Assembly (NCBI GenBank): GCA_026214975.1 | Contig: CM047806.1 | Span: 994,501-1,058,500 of the forward strand | Reading direction: 5' to 3' | Length of the DNA: 64,000 nucleotides | Origin: Gentiana macrophylla | Taxonomy: Eukaryota > Streptophyta > Magnoliopsida > Gentianales > Gentianaceae | Shown here: in pieces, positions 1-11,916 of the stretch | Position numbering within the stretch: position 1 is the first letter of the stretch | Layout of the letters: each line of letters begins with the position of its first letter | Position numbers and translations under genes: made by a program | The notes under the pieces: generated by a model | What the model was told of the DNA's origin: nothing | What the model saw: the letters and a program-made list of their open reading frames with translations, nothing else | Databases searched by the model: none

Positions 1-208
1 ATAAACCCTATATAAACAACCATAAGGAACTACGAAAGATTTGATTCCTGAACAATAACAGGATACGTAGGCAACTTGAGAGAAACAACTCTCGGGCCCA
101 GTCTAAAAATCACCATAAACACCTTCTCTCTTATTTAATTGCTCTTGAATAATTGCCACTAAAGAAAAGCAACCCGGATTAATTAATAGACGATTTCCAA
201 CATCGTCA
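1..208 (+). repeat. 3' part of the 5' LTR of the Tat element
   Basis: It matches 20101-20306 closely over the stretch with AACTACGAAA, TTGATTCCTGAACAATAA and the terminal CATCGTCA. A TATA-like box (TATATAAAC) lies at about 9-17, matching CTATAAAAAA near 20110 in the other copy. The start of this LTR lies before the window. Confidence 0.88.
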
Positions 209-210
209 TT

Positions 211-228
211 TGGCGCTAGAACTAGGGC
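211..228 (+). other. Primer-binding site of the Tat element
   Basis: TGGCGCTAGAACTAGGGC begins two bases after the LTR end CATCGTCA. Position and the TGGCGC start fit a tRNA 3' acceptor complement. I cannot name the tRNA with certainty. Confidence 0.7.
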
Positions 229-281
229 TTCTTTTCTGACAAATCGTTCAAGAATCCTAGAAAGTTTGTTCTTCTTCAGCT

Positions 282-1549
282 ATGGCCAAGAACACAAACA
301 AGAAAGGTACTCAGGATCCAGCAGATCCAACACAACAAGGTGGAGCCACCACCACCCAGACAGGAGGCCAGACTGCGGCCGGCCAAAAGGGTAAAAACCC
401 TTCTGATGATCATACTCATCAACCCGATCTGGTTCTTCAAGATCCATCCAACCAGGCGTTGGTGGAAGCTTTGAAAAATATGGATAACTCAACCCTCAAG
501 ATTATATTTGAGGAAACGTTAAAGGGAAGAGATCCCCAAAAGTTTCGGAGGAAGACACCCCTCAGGGACCTCTCAAAAAACAAGAGGTGGTGGAATCTAG
601 TATTCATACAGAGAGAGAATATTAATCAACAGCCCAATGACACTTTCAGGGCCTAACTGGATGCCCTACTGGGACGACGATCAGACGAACTCCTCTGTGC
701 ATCACTATTCACAGAGTATATTGATAACTATCCTCGACCAGCAGGCTTCAAAATCCTAAAGATTGAGCCATATGATGGATCTAAGGATCCTTATGATCAT
801 ATGAACCAATATATATCTCACATGAATCTGTACAATGCTCCAGATGAGATGAAGTGCGAGACATTCCCTGCGCTGCTCACAGGACGAGCTCGGGAATGGT
901 TTAATAAGATACCACCTAGGTCGATCTCCGACTTCGGAGCTCTTACTCGGAAGTTCGTCCACGCGTTCATCGCAGCTCGTCCATTACAGAGGAATCAGAC
1001 TCACCTTCTCACGCTGAGGCAAAGACAAGACGAGACTGTCTTTAACTTTATCAAATGCTTTAATGAAGAGATGATCGACTTCTGGTCGCCTCTTTCATGG
1101 CAGGTCTGCGAGAGCGACGGCTGCACGCCAAGTTGAACAGTAAACTTCCCCAGTCTATGGAAGAATGCCTAGATGTGGCTTACAAGCACTGCCAAGGGGA
1201 AGAAGCCAATAGAGTGAAGAGAGAAATGGAAAGAGGTGAAAGAAAGAGAAATAAATCTGAAGATAAGTCAGATAAAAAGAGAAAAACAGTTTGGGATCGA
1301 GTAACTACACCCATCTCAGATCGGCTGGGAAAGAAGAGAGCACTGCAGGATAGAGACTTCATTCAACTGAACAGGTCGCATGAGCAGGTTCTCGCGATTA
1401 TGGAAAGAAAAGGAATAGCCAGGGTCCTACCTCTGATGAGGGGACCTCGAGAAAAAAGAGATCCCAACAAATTTTGTAAGTATCATAAAGATGTCGGCCA
1501 TGACTCAAGAACAGTGCCGACCAGCGGTAATAGAAGGAAAGCTGGATGA
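282..1549 (+). pseudogene. gag: Tat gag (capsid/nucleocapsid), broken
   Basis: Gag would form the virus-like particle. The ATG at 282 follows the PBS leader. The frame reads to a TAA at about 654-656, continues in the same frame through a Retrotrans_gag-like core with REWFNKIPPRSISDF (about 893-930), then shifts near 1085-1100 into a lysine/arginine-rich tail. The C-terminal finger has FCKYHKDVGH, the Tat-type variant of the zinc knuckle, but the expected final Cys is lost. One stop and one frameshift at least make it non-functional as read. The - strand frames over this stretch are shadows. Confidence 0.85.
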
Positions 1550-1590
1550 GGTCGTAGATCGGTCTCAACTGTCCAAGCCACGAGGACGAT

Positions 1591-2400
1591 GTGAGTTCAA
1601 ACATCATTATCGCGATTGAGATAACATGGATGAGTTTTGACGAAGAAGAGACCACACACCAGACCCTGATGGTCAGATGGACAGCCACCCCGAAAACACA
1701 ATTAATAGGATCTCAGGTGAGCCGAACAGCACCACCCGAACTGAAGTCCCGAGCAGTAGCAGGTCTGCTACTCCTCCTCAATCAAACAAAAGACAAAGGA
1801 TTTCTGGAGAAGTCACCTATGGTCCTAGGGACTCCCTTCCTTTGGTGATAAACAACGAAGGACTAGTGATAGAGGCGGTAGTGAATAAACACTTGATAAA
1901 GCGGATCCATATATGTTGATACATGCTGTAAATGTGCTCTACCATAATGTTTTTTGAGCCATGGATCTAAAAGATGCAGAGTTAACACCTATTTCTGCAC
2001 CTCTATTCGGTTTTGCTGGACCCCCGGTTCATCCACTGGGCATGATTAAGCTACCTACCACCTTTGAAGAAGGAATAAAGGGCAGGACCCTGATGGTAAA
2101 TTATGTAGTTGTGAAAGCTCCTTCAACATATAATGTGATAATGGGAAGACCAGCGCTTATTGATCTCTAAGCTATAATATCCTCGTTCATGTCAGTATGA
2201 AGTTCCCGACTAGGGAAGGATCGGTAGAAATCAAGGGTGATGTGGAAACAGCCAGGAGTTGTTACACATCAACCGTAAATAGAAAAATGATGGTTCAACA
2301 AGTCAGCATTGAAGAATTGCTCCCTGAAGATGAGGAGAGCTGGTCATCTGAAGACCAGACCGAGGTTGTTCGCCTATAGGGTGACATGAAGATTTGACTG
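1591..2400 (+). pseudogene. Tat aspartic protease region, degenerate
   Basis: Several short frames join a Ser/Thr/Pro-rich linker (about 1677-1850) to a protease-like C-terminal half. The segment at 1961-2170 has PISAPLFGFAG and ends in YNVIMGRPAL, the conserved end of retropepsin-like domains in Tat elements. The catalytic D-T/S-G triad expected near 1900-1950 is not readable; stops fall there. The following segment (2197-2379) is acidic linker before RT. No intact enzyme can be inferred. Confidence 0.65.
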
Positions 2401-2435
2401 TGAATACGAGCTCGTGGATCCCAGACCCCTATAAG

Positions 2436-5059
2436 GAAGCCTTTTCAAATCTTTTAAAGGAATTCAAAGATGTGTTCTCATGGAAGACCGAAGATATGCC
2501 AGGTCTATCCCAAAATTAGCTGTGCATAAGTTGAACGTAGATCCGAACAGGAAACATGTTCGGAAAAAGAAAAGGCACTTCGCCCCTGAACGAATCTCAT
2601 CAATTGAAAAGGATGTGACCAAGTTGCTTCAAGCAAATATCATTAAAGAATTCATGTACCCTGAGTGGTTGGAAAATCCGGTGTTGGTCAAAAAACCAGA
2701 TGGGAGCTGGAGAATGTGTGTTGATTTTAGAGATCTCAACAAAGCGTGTCCTAAAGATTGTTATGCATGTTATGTGTAATGCCCGAAAGACAATTTTGTA
2801 ATTATTTTATTTAATAAATGAAATGATATTATTATTCATATTTATTATTCTCATATTCACCGATGTGACAATAGTATTTACACTACAGAAAACCCTAAAG
2901 TATATCGTTTATGTAATCACTTAACTCAGTGTATGGGATATACACAAGAGGATTGAGTTAGTGAAGATGTACTTAAAATACAATTAGCCCGTAGTGAAGT
3001 TAATCAAGAGTATCGGGTCTCTCCTTTAACGTGCTATTAATGCGCCCAAAACACAATATGTGTGATTGTCTTATCCGGACATTCGGTTAAGAGAACCTAG
3101 TGGGGCATTTATATGTGATAGATATATCATATAGGGCTGGACCGATTTGATTAGAGTTCACGATATAATTCCGTAATCGAGAAGTCTAATCGAATCAATC
3201 GATGATCATATTTATGGATATATCTTAATCCTGAGGTGATCACAGTCAACTGCTTGAATCAGTATGAGGTTTGACTTGACGGTTAAGGATTACACCGAGT
3301 CTGTGATCCGAATTACCCCATCTTGGCATTGTCTTTGGATTGAGTGAGTAGTCCGTGTTATCACGAGATACGAATCCATTCCTTCCATTTATGGAAGTAT
3401 ATGACAGATTCCTCTTATTTGTTAATCCTAGAAAGTGATCGATCGTGATGCGAGTTCATATTACACCGATTAGCTACCAATGAGTTGTATGAATTAATTG
3501 ATCACTAGGGGGTTAATGGTAAATAAGGATAAGAGGTTCTAAAAGGGTTAACGGTAACTTCCCGATTTAGAATGAACAGTCTATGGAGGATTAATCCATA
3601 TGTAATGATTATATCAATGGACGCTTATTATCATTCTCGTGAGGAGATAAATATAATCTCATAATCGGAGGAGTGCAGTCACGGGATTATGGTGGCATAT
3701 TCCTGTGATTGATTTATCGAATATAATTATTCTGTTCATAAGATAATTATTTATTTGATTTATCGGAGCCGCTAATTATTAGTCCATGGTCGCGACGTGC
3801 CTCCAATATAGCATAGCTATTCTCGGACGTCGAATCCTAATAATATTAATTTAGTTCTCATTAGAATTTAATTAAAACGATATGTGAATTAATTGTTTAG
3901 TGGACTATTAAATTAGTTGGGCTAAATAATTAAATATGTGAAAAAGACATTTTTCATAATCTTGGCCCAATTAGTGTGTATAGCCGAAAATTATTGTGAC
4001 TAGGTCACAAGGATGAATTTCGGCCTCCACATTGTTTTATGGAACAAGAAATTAGTTTTCTTGTGTATTAATAAGACATGTGCATAAAATATTTATTGGA
4101 TAAATATTTATGGTAAGAAATAAAGATAAAGATTATTTCTAGATTTGTTTTAGAATATTTTGGGATTATCTTTTATTTATTGGATTTATTTATTTGCAAA
4201 ATAAAATCCTTGGAGGTCAATGATTACTCTCATATATAAAGAGAGTTCTCCCAAGCCTTAGACACAACACAATTTTCGACGTCACCTCTTAGAGAGGAGA
4301 AGAAAATTTTTGGCCAAGGGGAGCAAGGGAAAATCTTGGAGATTTTTCCGGGTAGCATATCGGAAAGATTCGAGACGAGAATTTCCTTCCACCGGGAGTT
4401 GCATGGATCACACGTGCGGAAGATCGTGGTGCTCTTCACACCATCCTTTGTTCTCCATATTGCGGTTCTTCTACTTGGATTTTGAGATCCAAGAGGTATG
4501 ATCTACAACCCCTTTGTAGATGTAGATCTAGTTATTTTATTACGTGTAAATTATAGATCTAGATCCTTAAATCGCTTCCGTTGCGGATGATATTGCTAAC
4601 AATGCACTCCCTAAGATTGATCATCTGGTAGACTCAATAGTAGGGTATGAATACTTGCATTCCTAGATGCATAAAAAGGATACCATCAAATTGCTATGGA
4701 TCCGCAAGATGCAGAGAAAACCTCGTTTATCACAGAGTTTGGGATGCACTTCTATGTCACCATTCCCTTTGGTTTGAAGAACGCTGGAGCAACCTACCAG
4801 TGAGCTGTAAATAAGATATTTGCCCAGCAAATTGGCAGATGCACGGAGGTGTATGTGGGCGACCTAGATGCCAGAGAAGTATTTCAGGTGCTAAGGCATA
4901 CACAAATGAAGTTAAACCCCAAGAAGTGTACATTTAGGGTTAGGTCAGGAAAATTCCTAGGGTACATGATATCCAAAGACGGAATCAAAGCTAATCTTGA
5001 TAAGATTGATGCGTTAAAGACTATGTCGCCTCCAAAAGCATTAAAGAAGTTCAGAGACT
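2436..5059 (+). pseudogene. pol (RT): Tat reverse transcriptase, split by a solo LTR
   Basis: The 5' part (about 2436-2767) has the finger motif NPVLVKKPDGSWRMCVDFRDLN followed by KACPKDCYA; the 3' part resumes at 4607 with PKIDHLVDSIVGYEYL and runs through IPFGLKNAGATYQ. The break is a 1834-bp solo LTR, and the two halves read as one RT once it is discounted. The catalytic YxDD box reads YVGDL at about 4851-4865, so one metal-binding Asp is replaced by Gly. In-frame TAA (about 4669) and TGA (4801) are present; the TGA would be CGA before a C-to-T change. The enzyme is dead as read. Confidence 0.88.
2768..4601 (+). mobile_element. Solo LTR, 1834 bp, TSD ATGCA
   Basis: The insert starts TGTTATGTG and ends GCTAACA, giving perfect 5-bp inverted ends TGTTA/TAACA. 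It is flanked by ATGCA at 2763-2767 and 4602-4606, and removing it restores the RT reading of the Tat element. A TATA box (TATATAAAG) lies at about 4234. There is no internal coding region, PBS or PPT, so it is a solo LTR left by LTR-LTR recombination. The parent family is not identified. Small frames at 4230-4501 inside it are not genes. Confidence 0.88.
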
Positions 5060-5450
5060 GACCGGACGAATAGCAACTCTGAACATATTTCTTTCCAGGT
5101 CGGCATAGCGTGTCTTGCCCTTTTTCAAAATCTTGAGAAGAGCTAGTCCCTTTCATTGGGAAGAAGATAGCTAGAGAGCTTTCGAAGAGTTGAAGTCATA
5201 TTTGGTCGAGCTGCCAACACTGACAGCTCCTCAGGAAGGAGAAACTTTGTATGTGCTGCGTGTAGTGTCGTGCTGGTCAGAGAGCAGGGCGGCCACCAGA
5301 TACCGGTTTTCTTCATGAGCAAAGCACTTCATGGACCAGAGATAAGATATTCAAATACAGAGAAATTGGCATTGGCCTTGGTTCATGCCTCTAGGAAGTT
5401 AAGGCTCTACTTCAAGGCGCATCCGATTACTGTAATCACCGATCAGCCCC
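5060..5450 (+). pseudogene. pol (RNH): Tat RNase H (first, retroviral-type position), N-terminal part
   Basis: This follows RT directly. It includes VREQGGHQIPVFFMSKALHGPE and RYSNTEKLALALVHASRKLRLYF, the usual RNase H stretch of Ty3/gypsy pol, ending in HPITVITDQP at 5450 where a solo LTR is inserted. It resumes at 7178 with the LRPETSGRLAKLVVEL-like tail. A frameshift near 5240-5270 separates it from RT. Confidence 0.82.
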
Positions 5451-7172
5451 TGATGACGATCAACTTGGTATCATATTTTACCATCAATCTACCCCGGATT
5501 TGTGTTCTCAATGGTTATATTATGTATGAAATCATGAGTTAATTAGCTAAATGTGATTAAGCCATGTCCGGGGTGACTAAATTGGTATTATGCGTATTAA
5601 CCGTGTATTTTATGCGTTATTTGCTAGAAATAGAAGCTACTATGTGTGGTATGGTTTTATTGATAGATGATCGAGTGTTCGAAGCATCATTTGTGCTGAA
5701 TGAGAGATTCAATCGATAAATAACTGTACGGAGCTGAAGGTTGAAGTGTTTCAAGCGGAGATTGGACCCAAGAATCTGATTGGTGATCTAGAAATGTAGT
5801 TTACAAATTCTTACAAGACGAATTGGGCTTGGAATTCTACATGAAAGTTGTAGGGCTTGAAACAAGGATTCCAACACACCTTTAATCACTTAAATTGAAG
5901 TTACGTAGGCCAAGTTATGGTCCAAATACCGAAACTGGGCCTAGGGTATTCCAAGTTAAGTCGGCAGAAAGAAAAAGATGAAAATAACCTCGGTAAATCG
6001 GGAGTTACCCACGATTTACCGAGCCCCGGAATCTTCCAGAAACTCATTTTCTTGTCCTCCAAGTATTGATTTTACCTCTAAGTCGGTTTATACACCTATA
6101 TAAGGCCATTCAGAGCTGCAAAATTGTATTCATCAATAATTCATCTTCCATTCTATCATCCATTCTATAAGTTATTCATAAATTAGATACAATGTAGTAT
6201 TTTGGAAATTAAAGCTTCTTTTCTTCTTTTCCTTCTTGCAAATAAATCATGACTCTTTCATTATTGAATTGTGCTTGGTTTACGATCTTCATGCATCGTC
6301 ATGAGTCGCCGGAGGGAGAGAATAGAAGAGTAGACTTGTTCTTCGTTATGGGTAAGATCTATTCAAATGTTTTATTTCTTTTCTTAGATTCATGATTGTT
6401 CTTGTGTTAGATCTATATTATGCTTGCATATAATCAACTATGCATTAATTAAACAAACCTTAATCTTTATTCGATTCGTTAATATGAAACGTAGAATTAT
6501 GGGTTGCGATCTTCAGATCTACGACGGTCTTTATCGCTAGATCTGAATACCTAGTAAACCCCTAATTCTGTGGTTCGGCGTCAGCTACGTTGATCGGCAG
6601 AAATAATTAAAACGAGTAATAGGTCTGGCCAATCTAGTATTCATAATTCGTCAATTAACATGAAGCAATGTTAGTGAAGTGTTAATTAGGACATTGTCTT
6701 GATGGACCCTAGAAACGTGTAGTGTCGATAGCTGCCTAGGCAGGTTAGCGATATGGGTTAGCGCTCAATACTGGAAATTCTAGTTCTTCATGCGTATGGG
6801 CTATTACGGACCAATTAATGAGGGTAGTTGGCGTATAGATTATCTACTACCATGGTCGGAGTATATAGGGTTAGGAGTTGCACCCGTAGCTAAATTACGC
6901 ACATGAGTCGAACATGGATTAAGGGGAGTTTAGTTATAAATAGTTTGGTTAATGCCTTTTCAATATATGATTGACCATAGTTTATTTGCATCTCTTTCAC
7001 TTACTGTTTATTCATGTTGGTCAATGACCACCCCTATCCGGTTGACCTATGAATTATGGTTGTGTTTAGCATTATTAAATAATAGTCTCTGTGGGATCGA
7101 CCTTGACTCGCCCTTGCTATACTACGATTGACCTAGTCCTCTTGCTAGTATTAAGCAACTTACGCGCGATCA
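5451..7172 (+). mobile_element. Solo LTR, Athila-like, 1722 bp
   Basis: It starts TGATGACGATCA and ends GCGCGATCA (inverted ends TGAT/ATCA). Flanks are GCCCC (5446-5450) and ACCCC (7173-7177), a TSD with one mismatch. Its end, with GGGATCGACCTTGACTCGCC and a CTAGTCCTCTTGCTAGTA stretch, resembles the LTR end of Athila A at 38360-38470 (reverse strand). A TATA box (TATATAA) is at 6097-6103. About 75 bp upstream are two 12-bp inverted arms, CTCGGTAAATCG and CGATTTACCGAG (5989-6023). No coding sequence. Confidence 0.86.
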
Positions 7173-7177
7173 ACCCC

Positions 7178-7736
7178 TTCGACAAATATTAGGACGACCT
7201 GAGACCTCAGGAAGGTTGGCAAAATTGGTCGTGGAACTGGCGGAATACGATCTCGACTTCCGCCCTCGAACTGCGATTAAGGCAGAGACACTAGCGGATT
7301 TCATGGCTGAACGAATAGTTGGTCTCTTAGAAGACAAGCAGCCTGCTCATGAAGAGGACAAATGGAATTTATATGTTGATGGAGCAGCTGGCAAAGATGG
7401 AGCAGGGGCAGGTATGCTGCTCGTCAGCCCCAAAAGGGAAGAACTCTTATACGCTCTATGCTTTGGGTTACAATGTACAAATAATGAAGCAGAATATGAG
7501 GCCGTAATTACAGGGCTCAGGTTGGCTGTAAAACTGGGAGTAAATAATTTACAAGTTCACAGTGATTCTCAGCTCATGGTAAATCATATTAATGGCGAGT
7601 ATGAGGCCAAAGAAGAGCCTATGAGGAAGTGTCTAACTGTGGCACGATCTTTGCTTGGAAAGTTTCCAAAGGTCCAGGTCGGCCGAATACCTCGATCTGA
7701 GAACAAAAGGGCAGATACTCTCTCAAAGTTGGCTTC
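7178..7736 (+). pseudogene. pol (aRNH): Tat RNase H tail and second (archaeal-type) RNase H domain
   Basis: A 184-residue open frame begins at 7216. It first completes the retroviral RNase H (AKLVVELAEYDLDFRP, about residues 2-20), then carries a second RNase H. Catalytic-type acids are seen in order: Asp in LYVDGAAG (about residue 55), Glu in NNEAEYEA (about 92), Asp in VHSDSQL (about 117) and Asp in KRADTLS (about 168). Dual RNase H domains are a known property of the Tat lineage. The frame is truncated at 7736 by the copia derivative; the last residues of the apparent ORF (7737-7770) come from that insert. Confidence 0.85.
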
Positions 7737-9482
7737 TGATGGTCCCTTGGAAAGGCTAACACAAGTTTAGATGGGGGGTGAATAAACTTGTCACCAAAAA
7801 CTAATCTGAAATGGAAAAGCCCGAGAACGAGTTTCTCTGAAACTCAAACGATCTTCGCCGATTTTGTTCATGTCCCTTAACTTGTGCGGAGTTCAGTTAG
7901 CTCAACTGAATATAAGTCAATGCTGACTTATATTTAGTCTTGTTAACTGGCAGCGGATAAAACTAGCCTTTAGTGCAATAGATGTGTCAGTTAAGTTCTA
8001 AGACTCTCTATGTATCGATTCAGTCTTTGACTCAGTGTCTAGTGTTTGCAGAGTGATAATGCAATAAATAAAACAAACACAAATGCATAAAGTAAATCAA
8101 CACAAGATTTGTTTATGGAAGTTCCGGGTGGTGTAATCCCGTACGTCTCCCCTTCTCCTGTGGCGTAGGAGGTATCACTAGAATAATGAGATAACCGTTA
8201 CAAAATCCTAGCACTATGACAAATCCTTCACGACACCCTAGTTTCACTTTATCTACACAAAATGAAGAAAGGTGAGATTGCTCCTTCATCCTCACTGCAC
8301 CGATCTTTCGGAGGTGGAATTGCTCCTTCACCAGCTCACCACTAATACCAACACACAGTCCTCAGACTGCACCAACAACTGTGGCAACTAAGTTGCAACT
8401 GTATGAAGAAAGGTAGAATTGCTCCCTTCAAACTATGCACAACCAACCCTTTTTCACAAAGGTTAGGTTTAGAATTAATCAAGGATTAATTCAGTGAGCT
8501 GTCTGATTCTTCTGGATCTGACTTTGTAGCTCCAAGATGCCTTCTTTCCCCCTCAATGGGTTACTGGATCTTTCTTTGAAGTCTTCAAGGCAATTCCGTT
8601 GGCTTCCCGTTTTTCTAGATATATCTTATCTGATTTTGTGGATCTGGATTTGGATATTTGAATATATGCTTGTAAAACTCTTTTTCTGATCCTCCTCTCT
8701 GCCTTTTTTTTAAGTGATTCTCTTGTGTATTTATAGGGGTGATGTAACGGTCACTAGCTCTTGTAGCCGTTACACTTGTCGTTTAGCCAACGTTCACATG
8801 TACGATCTTTTGTCGTATAGTCAGTTTAAATTTAACAAGGCCTTAACTCAGTTTTCTACTCTTCTTCAAAACTGAGTACCTTGTATACTTAATATCTGAC
8901 TTCAATTGACTAAGTCAGAGTACACCAATCAGTTTCTTCTTATCCAGTGTAGCGATAATCTTTGTCCTTAAGATTATTCACTTTACATGATCTATAACTC
9001 GATTTGGTCACCACAGACTTGCACGAATCGACTTATAGTCACGACTTAATCGACTTCTAACGAGTTTTGCTACCTCGATTCTTGATTTTCATGAATCGAG
9101 TCATGTCCTCTCGATTCTTGATCTTCTAGATAAGCCAACTGAGTCTGTGTCCTTCAGTGAACTTATCTTCTTCAGTTCTAGCATAACTGAGTTTGAACCC
9201 TCAGTTCTTCATGTGTATATTCAGTTTTCTTGCTATAACTCAGTTTTCTTGTTGTGACTCAGATGTTCGCCTAGTTCCTATTCTATTACAATGCTTGTCT
9301 GAAACAACCTATACAAAGTTCAGACTCTAGATAGAACTTATACATTTATCTCAAGACCATTTCTTGCTTCTTCTTTCATTATGCACTATAACAGTTAGTT
9401 ACGACTTCATCATCATGGGTTGTAAGTGATTTGTCTAATTTCATGACGAATCATCATCAAAACATAAATAATATTTCCAACA
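7737..9482 (-). repeat. 3' LTR of the copia derivative
   Basis: Collinear with 12978-14726 over its full length. The TATA box (TATAAATA on the - strand, near 8728-8735) precedes a leader. The PPT complement follows at 9483-9500. Differences from the other LTR cluster at CAG/CTG sites. ORFs such as 8113-8331 are chance frames. Confidence 0.88.
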
Positions 9483-9502
9483 ATTTCCCCCTCCCTAAAA
9501 GC
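9483..9502 (-). other. Polypurine tract of the copia derivative
   Basis: Read on the - strand, CTTTTAGGGAGGGGGAAAT lies directly before the LTR start TGTTGGAAAT. It primes plus-strand DNA synthesis and fixes the element's orientation. Confidence 0.82.
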
Positions 9503-9618
9503 AATAATAAAAGAATAGTGCAAGAAATCATAACGAAACAAATTAAGATAGCAAACTAGAACAGCCAAGTTTATTACAAGATTCAAAATGAAACAAACTG
9601 AGTTATAACTGAATAAAA

Positions 9619-11599
9619 TTACAACTTCTCTTTTTCAAGAGCCAATATCTTTTCACCAAGAAAGATGCTCATTTTTGTTTTCATAAGCCTTCTTTGTTTC
9701 CCTTCTTCAACAGATTCGCCATATCTAGGCTTGATCTCCAGATATTCACTGATCAAGCGATTAGCCTCTTCATTGTCTTTGTTCTTGAGCTTGATCAGAA
9801 TTTCCTTGATTTCCTCTTCCATCAGTTTCTCTTCTTCATCCGAAATGAGATTAAGTTTTTCTTTTTCAGTTTTTCTTTCTGGTTCCTTTTCATCTTCATT
9901 TTACTCGTTCAAATTTCCCTTAGTTCTTGTCCTCTCTGTCTTTTCTTTCGCTTGTAGACCCTCTTTGCAATCGATCTGAGTTACAAGTTTCTTCCCGATT
10001 CTCAAGACAACTTGAACTACGTTATCTTCATCTTCTTCAGTTCTGGTTTCAGTGAAGGTCTCTCTTTTAATCAATTCCTCAAACAGAGTGTCAATTGCTT
10101 CTTCATTCCTTCGAGTAGATAGCAAATCAATGGTCTGTAGATCAGAGTCTATTTGTTCATCTTGTTCTTTATTCAATTGTAGGGCATAGGCCTTTTCAGT
10201 ATTGACAGTATCACCTTCAACTTCATCACCAGCTTTATTTTCCCCCTTGTTTGAAGATAAGCGATAGCAATCTTCAAATAATCTACGGAGGGTGATGAGG
10301 TTTGAGTATTCGAATAGACCTGAGAAATGTGATCTTCCAATGAAATCATGTAATTCAAAGAGTTGTTGCTGTAGAGTTTGCATCACACTTTCAATGGTCT
10401 CTTCCCATCCTTTCGATTTTTCTTGATTCTGATTTGAGAGGTTGAGATTCTTGATTGCCAATCATTGTGGATGCCTCATGAACTTGCGATGAGGAGCCAG
10501 TTTGAGTATCATGAACTGTCAGTTCCTTTTCATACTCAGCTTCACAAAATTCAGCGTCTTCCACAGCTTCTCTCTGTTTTTCAGTGTATTCCCAATACAG
10601 CTCAGTTGGAGATTCACTATCTTCAGTTTCATCAACATCATCATCTTCTTTAATTTCTTCATTTTCTTCAGTTTCACTTTCCTCATCTTCATTCTGTTCA
10701 CTCTCTTCAGTTTCATCCTCAATCTGGATTACATTCTCGATTTGATTTTCTTTGGTGAAGCTTGTTCCATATCCTCTTCTGCCTTCTCAGGGTTCTTTCG
10801 TCTAGATTCACAGTTCCATTTGAACTGGAGTCTGAAACTTCACTCCATTCTTCTTCTTCAATGATTTTTCTTTTCTTTGTCCCAGTGGACACTGATTTGA
10901 ATTTTGCTTTGGTTTCTATGACTTTTGAGATGGAGAAATGATCTAGTATCCTTTGCACTAGATAAGTAAATCCCTTTTTCAGTAGAAACATTTCTCCAGT
11001 AACTTCCTTCCTTTCTTTGATTCTCTCCTTTTCGTCTTGCTTTATCAACTGATTGAGAATAAACTCATTCCAATCCAATCTCTCTCCAAACCAAATGGCG
11101 TAGATCAGCTTTAGTTTATCAGTCAAAAGAGTGTAGAAATTTCAAGCATGACCAATGACATTTTTGGTCAGAAGGATCGTCAAAAATGCAAATTCTCGTT
11201 TCTGCGATAGATAGATCCACTAAGATTCTTCTCATTCTTGTTGAATGCAGTGACGTCCCAAAGTTTGTTCTTTTCTCTATTTCCAAAGGTGAAAGATGTA
11301 GATCCTCTAATTACGTCTAGACCAAACACCAGGGAAAGCAATTGTTCATCAACGGTGAAGCTCTTATCTTGAACAGTTGTCCTGAAGCTTTTTCCCTTGT
11401 TGATAATTACTGCATTCTTGTAGAAGTCTCTGATGGTTTCTGGGCATAAAGTATCCACCTTTGTGTCGAACAGGTTTTCGAGTCCCCGAATCTTTTTGAT
11501 TTTGCTAACAATCTGGGTTGATAGCTTGGAGTTTGAAAATCTTTGACAGAAATTATCCAGGCTGGTGGTGATTCCTTCGTCAATGTTGTATTGCTCCAT
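9619..11599 (-). pseudogene. Accessory ORF of the copia derivative (plant retroelement-associated domain), frameshifted
   Basis: Three long - strand frames (11599-11180, 11126-10719, 10461-9901, with a tail to 9619) read as one broken protein. The N-terminal part has TIRDFYKNAVIINKGKSF and DEQLLSLVFGLDVIRG; the middle has LIYAIWFGERLDWNEFILN; the rest is highly charged and coiled-coil-like, rich in Glu/Lys/Ser. The order REFYxN, then a structured stretch, then LYAxxFG matches the ORF at 51312-52127 of Athila B. This resembles the Pfam 'putative plant transposon protein' domain often found downstream of pol and historically called env-like. No signal peptide or membrane segment is evident. Function unknown. 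The CT-rich + strand frames over it are shadows. Confidence 0.6.
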
Positions 11600-11916
11600 T
11601 GATTTTTGAGTTAGGGATCCTTGAATGCTTGATTTTGGGTGAGCAGGATTTCATCAAGATTTTGTTTTGCAATCGTTTTCAAATAAGAGTCGTGTCATAA
11701 TCAATGGGATTATGTAGGGATGTACATCTACTTTTTCTCTTCAGATAGACACGTGGCTTCGAGTGATTTGTCATGTCAGCCCAAAGGTCAGATGGTAGCT
11801 GGAAAGTTTACTTCTTTTGACCAATTTGTCCTTCATCGCCCTTTGCCTTCTCGATTTTGTATAAAGTCGGTTTTACGAGGATTTTGCAATGTGAATCGAC
11901 TTTTCTGCAAAACAGT
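11600..11916 (-). other. Spacer where pol is missing
   Basis: Only about 300 bases separate the gag-like tail from the accessory ORF. No protease, integrase, RT or RNase H motif is visible on either strand, whereas a copia pol needs about 4 kb. This marks the deletion that made the element non-autonomous. Confidence 0.7.

Noticed and set aside
4230..4501. Two overlapping ORFs of 60-70 residues
   Set aside because: They lie wholly inside a solo LTR with defined TSD and show no domain.
9665..10864. Several + strand frames rich in Phe, Ser and Leu that look like membrane proteins
   Set aside because: They are antisense shadows of the Glu/Lys-rich accessory ORF on the - strand; CT-rich DNA gives hydrophobic-looking peptides.
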